From: Anaerolineaceae bacterium
GTDB lineage: Bacteria; Chloroflexota; Anaerolineae; Anaerolineales; Anaerolineaceae
NCBI GenBank assembly: GCA_016927865.1
Contig: JAFGLU010000122.1
Location: 1 to 64,000, forward strand
Reading direction: 5' to 3'
DNA length: 64,000 bases
The notes under the pieces were generated by a model. The model was not told the origin of the DNA, made no database searches, and was given only the letters and a program-made list of their open reading frames with translations. The position numbers and the translations under genes were made by a program. Position 1 is the first letter of the stretch; every line of letters starts with the position of its first letter. Of this stretch, positions 58,506 to 64,000 are shown one piece after another.

Positions 58506-60305
58506 TTATTCTTCCTCCAGGCGCAGAACCGCGAAGAAGGCTTCCTGCGGGATTTCCACCATGCCGACCATCTTCATGCGGCGTTTGCCCTTCTTCTGCT
58601 TTTCCAACAGCTTCTTCTTGCGAGTAATGTCGCCGCCATAGCATTTGGCCAGCACGTCCTTGCGCATGGCTTTAACGTTGGCCCGCGAGATAATCCTGCC
58701 CGCCGCCGAAGCCTGGATCGGCACATCGAACATCTGCCTCGGGATGATCTCCTTCAGCTTGGTCACCAGCCGCTGCCCCTTGTGGTAGGCGTCGTCGCGG
58801 TGCACAATCGCCGCCAGCGCATCCACCGGCTCATTGTTCACCAAAACTTCCAGTTTCACCAAATTGCTGGCCCGGTATTCAACGAAGAAATAGTCCATCG
58901 AAGCATAGCCGCGCGTGCGCGATTTCAAATCGTCAAAGAAATCCACAATCATCTCAGACAGCGGAATCTCAAAGGTCAACTGCACCCGCTTGGGGGCCGG
59001 ATGCTCCTGCGAGCGAAACACCGCCCGCCGCTTGGAAGCCAAATCCATGATCGTGCCGAAGTAATCGGTGGGGCTGAAGATTTGCAACTGCATCCATGGC
59101 TCGCGCACTTCCAGGATCAAGCCTTCATCCGGAAGCTGCGCCGGGGAGTCGATCAGGATGACCTCGTTGGTGTTGTTCATCACCACTTCATACTCAACCG
59201 AAGGCGCGGTGACGATGATATCCAGGTCGTATTCCCGCTCGAGGCGTTCCTGGATAATTTCCATGTGGAACAAACCCAGGAATCCGCAGCGGAAGCCAAA
59301 GTTCAAGGCTTGCGACGTCTCAGGCTGGAAGTTCAACGAAGCATCATTCAGTTGTAGCTTCTCCAGCGCATCGCGCAGGGCCGGGTAATCTTCACCCTCG
59401 GTCGGATAGATCCCAGCGAAGACCATCGGCTTGGCCTGCAAGTACCCCGGCAGCGCTTCCGCCGCCGGATTGGCGACCAGGGTAAAGGTATCCCCCACCC
59501 GGCACTCACGCACCGTCTTCAACCCGGTGGCAATGTAGCCCACGTCGCCCGCTTCCAGGAATTCAACCGGGCGCATCCCCGGCGAAAAGTAGCCAATCTC
59601 CACCGGTTTCAAATCCACGCCCGAAGCCATCAGGCGCAGCATATCGGTGGGGCGAATTTTGCCTTCCACAATCCTCACATAAGCCACCACGCCTTTATAC
59701 GCGTCGTAATGCGAATCAAAGATCATGGCTCGCAAAGGGGCCTCCGGGTTGCCCTTGGGCGGGGGCACCTGCTTGACGATGGACTCCAGCACCTTGTCGA
59801 TATTGACGCCCTCTTTGGCAGAAATTCGCGGAATATCCTCGGCTGCAATCCCCAGCAGGCTGTTCAACTCCTCGGCCACTTCGTCCGGCTGGGCCGAAGC
59901 CAGGTCGATCTTGTTGATCACCGGCAGGATGGTCAGATCGGCTTCCAGGGCCAGGTACAGGTTAGCCAGCGTTTGCGCTTCCACGCCCTGGGTGGCATCC
60001 ACCACCAGCAGCGCGCCCTCGCAGGCTTCCAAGGCCCGGCTGACCTCGTAGTTAAAGTCCACGTGCCCGGGGGTGTCAATCAGGTTCAGCTCGTAGGTCT
60101 TGCCGTCCGAGGCCGTATAACTCATCCGCACCGCCGAAGCCTTGATCGTCACACCCTTCTCGCGCTCCAGATCCATGCTGTCCAGCACCTGTTCGGTCAT
60201 ATTGCGATCCGAAATGGTGCCAGTCAACTGCAACATGCGGTCTGCCAGCGTAGACTTGCCGTGATCAACGTGAGCGATGATACAAAAATTGCGTATATGG
60301 TCCAT
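58506..60305 (-). CDS. lepA: Elongation factor 4
   Basis: [64 protein letters not shown]. Confidence 0.97.
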   Translation of the reverse strand: MDHIRNFCIIAHVDHGKSTLADRMLQLTGTISDRNMTEQVLDSMDLEREKGVTIKASAVRMSYTASDGKTYELNLIDTPGHVDFNYEVSRALEACEGALLVVDATQGVEAQTLANLYLALEADLTILPVINKIDLASAQPDEVAEELNSLLGIAAEDIPRISAKEGVNIDKVLESIVKQVPPPKGNPEAPLRAMIFDSHYDAYKGVVAYVRIVEGKIRPTDMLRLMASGVDLKPVEIGYFSPGMRPVEFLEAGDVGYIATGLKTVRECRVGDTFTLVANPAAEALPGYLQAKPMVFAGIYPTEGEDYPALRDALEKLQLNDASLNFQPETSQALNFGFRCGFLGLFHMEIIQERLEREYDLDIIVTAPSVEYEVVMNNTNEVILIDSPAQLPDEGLILEVREPWMQLQIFSPTDYFGTIMDLASKRRAVFRSQEHPAPKRVQLTFEIPLSEMIVDFFDDLKSRTRGYASMDYFFVEYRASNLVKLEVLVNNEPVDALAAIVHRDDAYHKGQRLVTKLKEIIPRQMFDVPIQASAAGRIISRANVKAMRKDVLAKCYGGDITRKKKLLEKQKKGKRRMKMVGMVEIPQEAFFAVLRLEEE

Positions 60306-60322
60306 GAGTTAGCTTTCCAAGG

Positions 60323-60367
60323 GTAACCACTCTGTTAAAGGCCGCTAAGTACCCTTTGAGTAGTTAT
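60323..60367. mobile_element. Short (45-bp) GTAAC-MITE family member upstream of lepA; TSD TTCCAAGG/ATCCAAGG
   Basis: GTAACCACTC...GAGTAGTTAT ends; TSDs 60315-60322 and 60368-60375. Confidence 0.7.
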
Positions 60368-60442
60368 ATCCAAGGTTTTGATTATACCCGGTATCGACCA
60401 TTTATGCACCCCGCGTCTCGTGGATACACGCAATCCAACGCA

Positions 60443-60970
60443 TTATCCGTCTTTTGGGCCGGGCGTCGCCACGATCAACCGCCCCATGATCACAGCCTTC
60501 TCCTGCCCATCCATGACCAGCGGCTCGAAGGTCGGCGTGGGGCTGGGCGCCATCACTGCCAGAGTCGGCACCGAGGATGGCTGCGTGGCAGGGCGCGTCT
60601 TGTCGATGCGCAGCGCCTGGTCAGGCGGCCAGCCAGCCCAAACACCCACCCCCACTGTCCAGGCCAGCAAGACCAAGGCCAGCATCGCCGCAGCCAGGAT
60701 CATGCGCTGCTCGCGGGTGACGCGGCTCAAGGCCGCTCCGCCCGCCAATACACGCCCCCTCGCCAAAGGCGGCATCGCCCGGCTTTGGGAATGCTCGCGG
60801 AAGGTCTCGCGCAGCGATTCTTCCAGCCCGCGCAGTTCGGCCTGCTCGTGGCGGCAGTCCGCGCATCCGGCCAGATGCCGTTGCAACCCTGCAGCCTGCT
60901 CCGCGTCCAACAGCCCGTCCGCTTCGCGCAGCAAAGCCTGTTTGGCCTGTTCGTGGTTGAGTTCACTCAT
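60443..60970 (-). CDS. Anti-sigma factor (zf-HC2-type, single TM)
   Basis: LLDAEQAAGLQRHLAGCADCRHEQAEL; TM AMLALVLLAWTVGVGVWAG. Confidence 0.82.
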   Translation of the reverse strand: MSELNHEQAKQALLREADGLLDAEQAAGLQRHLAGCADCRHEQAELRGLEESLRETFREHSQSRAMPPLARGRVLAGGAALSRVTREQRMILAAAMLALVLLAWTVGVGVWAGWPPDQALRIDKTRPATQPSSVPTLAVMAPSPTPTFEPLVMDGQEKAVIMGRLIVATPGPKDG

Positions 60971-61532
60971 AGTTCCAACCTCCCGGCTGACTCTCACCAC
61001 CCGTCAGCGCCGCTTTCAAACGCGCCCGGGCGGTGTTCAGCCGCGAATGCACCGTCCCCTCGTTGATTCCCAGAATTTGCGCAATCTCGCCCACCGGCAT
61101 GTTGTGATAATAGCGCAAGATCACCGGGAGGCGCTGCTTTTCGCCCAGCGCCTGCACCGCCGCCCACAGCTTGCGGCGGCCCTCGTGCGCAATCACCGTC
61201 TCCTCCACCGCCGGGGCTGAGCGCTCCAGCGAAAGCATCCCCGCCAGCAGTTCATGCAGCCGCTGCCGGGCGCGCAGCTTGCGCAGCCTGCCCCGGCACA
61301 CATTCAACGTCAGCGTATACAGCCAGGTCGTCAAAGCCGCCTCGCCGCGGAACTGTCCCAATCGGCTCACCGCCGCCCACAAGGCCTCCTGCGCCGCCTC
61401 CCCGGCCTCCGCCGGGTCATCCAGGATCGAAACTGCCAGCCGGAAAACCACCGGATAGGATTGCTCCACGAAGGTTGCAATCGCATCCTGGTCACCCGCA
61501 AGGCATTGAGCAATCAACACAGCAGTTTCCAT
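60963..61532 (-). CDS. ECF-type RNA polymerase sigma factor
   Basis: EAAQEALWAAVSRLGQFRGEAALTTWLYTLTLNVCRGRLRK; RYYHNMPVGEIAQILGINEGTVHSRLNTARARLK. Confidence 0.92.
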   Translation of the reverse strand: METAVLIAQCLAGDQDAIATFVEQSYPVVFRLAVSILDDPAEAGEAAQEALWAAVSRLGQFRGEAALTTWLYTLTLNVCRGRLRKLRARQRLHELLAGMLSLERSAPAVEETVIAHEGRRKLWAAVQALGEKQRLPVILRYYHNMPVGEIAQILGINEGTVHSRLNTARARLKAALTGGESQPGGWNYE

Positions 61533-61662
61533 CTTGGTTTATCTGAATATTTAGATGCAGGTCAACGGGAAAACCTTCAATTCTAAGAACCGGGAAACGT
61601 TTAGAACTACCGAGCTAATATGAGCTCTTGTCATTTTCCAAACCGGTAAGTCGATCAATTTA

Positions 61663-62187
61663 TTACAATTGACCTTCTCCAGCAAGTTGAAGCCAATATT
61701 CAATCGGCTTCTTTTTTCCTAATTCGATCAACTCAACAGTGATATTTTGCAATGCTGTTACTGCCTCAATAGGATTTGAGCTAATGACAGACGGTAGTTC
61801 GTATACACAATGCATGTATCCGCAATCAACCTTATGCTGGCAATCTGCCTCTATCTCTGCCTCAATTTTCCATCCCTGTTCCAAGGGAAACTCGTCATAA
61901 AACCAAGTAGGGTACAACGATACGATAAAATCAACCATGTGACCCCCATCAGATCCTGCTCCAACAAAACTGCTAATCTGGATTTTACCTGATGGAAACC
62001 ACACAAGGTCTAGACCTGTACCTCCCCAGCCCGCATGATTTTTCCCAAAAAAGCATGCAAATTCAAGCAACAACTTATCTGTGTTGCCTAAGATTTTCCG
62101 AATCTCAATGTCGTCGGATGGCGTTAAGAATCCAAAAACAGACTGCAATCTTGGATTTAAATTTTTTATTGACGATGAAGTTGCCAT
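61663..62187 (-). CDS. AT-rich orphan hypothetical protein (174 aa)
   Basis: Single ORF with coherent codon pattern in low-GC island; no motif recognised. Confidence 0.6.
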   Translation of the reverse strand: MATSSSIKNLNPRLQSVFGFLTPSDDIEIRKILGNTDKLLLEFACFFGKNHAGWGGTGLDLVWFPSGKIQISSFVGAGSDGGHMVDFIVSLYPTWFYDEFPLEQGWKIEAEIEADCQHKVDCGYMHCVYELPSVISSNPIEAVTALQNITVELIELGKKKPIEYWLQLAGEGQL

Positions 62188-62234
62188 ACGTTTTTTTATA
62201 ACCTCTTCACTTAAACAGACTATCTTGAGGTGTT

Positions 62235-63023
62235 CTAGTCCTGTTCAAACAAAGCATCCTGACCCACAATCTGATCTAGCTCCTCACCCGCGGGATAGAT
62301 TAACCACGCCAGGAACTCCGTATTCCCCTTGGGCCCCTTGAGCGCGGATCGCACCAGCCCGCGCGCGCCAAAACCGGCCTCCCGCGCATAGCCCAGCACC
62401 TCCTCCACCACCCGCCGGTGAATGCGCCCATCCTGGATCACCCCTTCTCCCCGGCTCACCTCGTCCCGCTCCGCCTCAAACTGCGGCTTGATCAACGCCA
62501 CCGCCTGCCCGCCATCCGGCCCAAACCAGCCCCGCACCACCGGCAGCAGCACCTTGAGCGAGATGAACGACGCATCGATCGTCACCAGGCCCACCGGCTC
62601 CGGCAGCGACTCCACATAGCGGGCGTTGGTGCGTTCCATCACTACCACCCGCGGGTCGCTGCGCAGCTTCCAATCTAAAATGCCGTAACCCACATCCAGG
62701 GCGTAAACCTTGCCCGCCCCGTGCTGCAAGAGACAGTCCGTGAACCCCCCCGTCGAAGCGCCCAAATCGGCGCACACTTGCCCGCCCAGGTCGCCCAGCC
62801 CAAAAGCCAGCAGAGCCGGTTCCAGCTTCTCCCCGCCCCGCGAGACGAAGCGAGCGGGCTGCTCCAGCTCCACCACGGCGTCCGCGGCCACCTTGCGCCC
62901 CGCCTCGCGCACCAACTCGCCGCCCACGCGCACCTTGCCCGCCATGATCAGCGATTGCGCCAGCACGCGGCTCTCTGCCAGCCCGCGTTCCGCCACCAAC
63001 ACATCCAACCGCACTTTGGTCAT
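62235..63023 (-). CDS. tlyA: TlyA family rRNA (cytidine-2'-O)-methyltransferase
   Basis: S4 domain RLDVLVAERGLAESRVLAQSLIMAGKVRVGG; CADLGASTGGFTDCLLQHGAGKVYALDVGYG. Confidence 0.92.
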   Translation of the reverse strand: MTKVRLDVLVAERGLAESRVLAQSLIMAGKVRVGGELVREAGRKVAADAVVELEQPARFVSRGGEKLEPALLAFGLGDLGGQVCADLGASTGGFTDCLLQHGAGKVYALDVGYGILDWKLRSDPRVVVMERTNARYVESLPEPVGLVTIDASFISLKVLLPVVRGWFGPDGGQAVALIKPQFEAERDEVSRGEGVIQDGRIHRRVVEEVLGYAREAGFGARGLVRSALKGPKGNTEFLAWLIYPAGEELDQIVGQDALFEQD

Positions 63024-63078
63024 GTCACTATTGTACTCGCTCTCTGCCTGCCCGTTGTGCTTCATTGGGAAGCGCCGC

Positions 63079-63396
63079 GGTAGGGGCGCAGCGAGAGGCG
63101 AAGACAAGAGAATCTACTCAAATCGCGCTGCGCCCATGCAGCGAGAGGCGAAGACAAGCTATGCGGTAAAACCTGTTCGGGCACAGCTCGGCTCTGGATA
63201 ATTCCCACGACTTCGGCCACCGCTGTGCCCCTACCCGACAATTCCTCTCTTCCATTCCTGCGAATTCGCGTTCACTCTGGCCTTGCCAGGGCCATTCGCG
63301 GAAAAATTTCTGTTCTTCCATTCGGCGTAATTCGTGTGAATTCGCGGAAAAATTCTTCTCTTCATTTGCGCACATTCGCGTTTATTCGCGGATCGT
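63079..63396. repeat. Intergenic repeat tract: inverted CGGTAGGGGCGCAGCG/CGCTGTGCCCCTACCCG, 21-bp direct repeats, degenerate ATTCGCGGAAAAATT repeats
   Basis: GCAGCGAGAGGCGAAGACAAG at 63088-63108 and 63138-63158; cggaaaaattt...attcg units at ~63298-63396. Confidence 0.65.
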
Positions 63397-63432
63397 TCCC
63401 TCTCTTCCCCCGAGTTATGCTATCATTAAACC

Positions 63433-64000
63433 ATGCTCAAAGCCCTCCTCAAAACCATGCGCCTGCGCCAATGGACCAAGAACGCCTTCGTTCTGGCCGC
63501 CGTCGTCTTCGACCGCCAGCTCAGCATCTCCAATCCCACCCCCCTGCTGCGCTCGCTGGCCGCCGTCCTGCTCTTCTGCCTCATCTCCAGCAGCGTCTAC
63601 ATCATCAACGACCTGCTCGACATCCAGGCCGACCGCCAGCACCCCGTCAAGCGCAACCGCCCCATCGCCTCGGGCAAGTTGCCTATCCCGGTTGCCATCG
63701 TCGCCGCTGTGGTTTTCGTCGTCACCTCCCTCACCCTCGCCTTCCTGTTGGCCCCCGCCCTGGCGCTCATTATCTTGCTCTATTTCGTCATGAACCTGGC
63801 CTACTCCAAGTGGCTCAAACACGTACCCATGCTGGACGTGCTCATCATCGCCGCCGGGTTCGTCCTGCGAGTCGGCGCGGGCGTAGTGGTCATCAGTGTC
63901 GAGCGCTTCTCCCCCTGGCTCTACGTAGTCATGACCCTTGGCGCCCTGTACATCGGTTTTGGCAAGCGCCGCGCCGAACTCACCCTGCTCAACGACAAAG
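63433..64000 (+). CDS. UbiA-family prenyltransferase, decaprenyl-phosphate phosphoribosyltransferase-like (truncated by window end)
   Basis: MRLRQWTKNAFVLAAVVFDRQL...SSSVYIINDLLDIQADRQHPVKRNRPIASG; no stop before window end, absent from ORF track. Confidence 0.9.
   Translation, partial: MLKALLKTMRLRQWTKNAFVLAAVVFDRQLSISNPTPLLRSLAAVLLFCLISSSVYIINDLLDIQADRQHPVKRNRPIASGKLPIPVAIVAAVVFVVTSLTLAFLLAPALALIILLYFVMNLAYSKWLKHVPMLDVLIIAAGFVLRVGAGVVVISVERFSPWLYVVMTLGALYIGFGKRRAELTLLNDK

Noticed and set aside
63415-63822. 135-aa minus-strand ORF at window end
   Set aside because: Antisense to the truncated UbiA-family gene, which has clear homology and a promoter; Asp/Gly/Glu-rich shadow.

Overview
The window is a GC-rich, mostly ordinary bacterial chromosome segment. 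Taxonomy is inferred as Chloroflexota/Anaerolineae-like, from the YYY/DUF2298 membrane proteins and the protein style. Recognisable content, left to right: an FtsZ operon with secreted TIM-barrel-like proteins; a caspase-fold plus papain-like protease pair; Crp/DUF1858/SDR genes; a nucleotidyltransferase-PqqD-HPrK-like cassette; MurA; a GH57 lipoprotein; a lipoate ligase; PhnD-like, YdcF and HD proteins; GyrA/ParC-type topoisomerase A with a histone-H1-like tail; RpoC without RpoB; several histidine kinases; a large membrane glycosyltransferase/DUF2298 locus; LepA; an ECF sigma/anti-sigma pair; TlyA; and a truncated UbiA-family gene. The strongest unexpected signal is a family of non-coding palindromic, MITE-like elements. 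Their arms resemble GTAACYACTCAGCCAGAGGTTGAA and they are flanked by 8-bp target-site duplications (8/8, 7/8, 7/8 and 7/8 identical). Two of them are exactly 112 bp with 25-26 bp perfect central hairpins. Several are inserted at the Shine-Dalgarno region of the next gene, including gyrA and lepA. Other notable items are a very short candidate sRNA with a C-rich loop, a MurA Cys-to-Asp active site, a receiver/His-kinase fusion lacking its phospho-acceptor His, and leaderless-type promoters. No CRISPR array, rRNA or tRNA was recognised. All calls come from reading the sequence and supplied ORFs; no database search was run.
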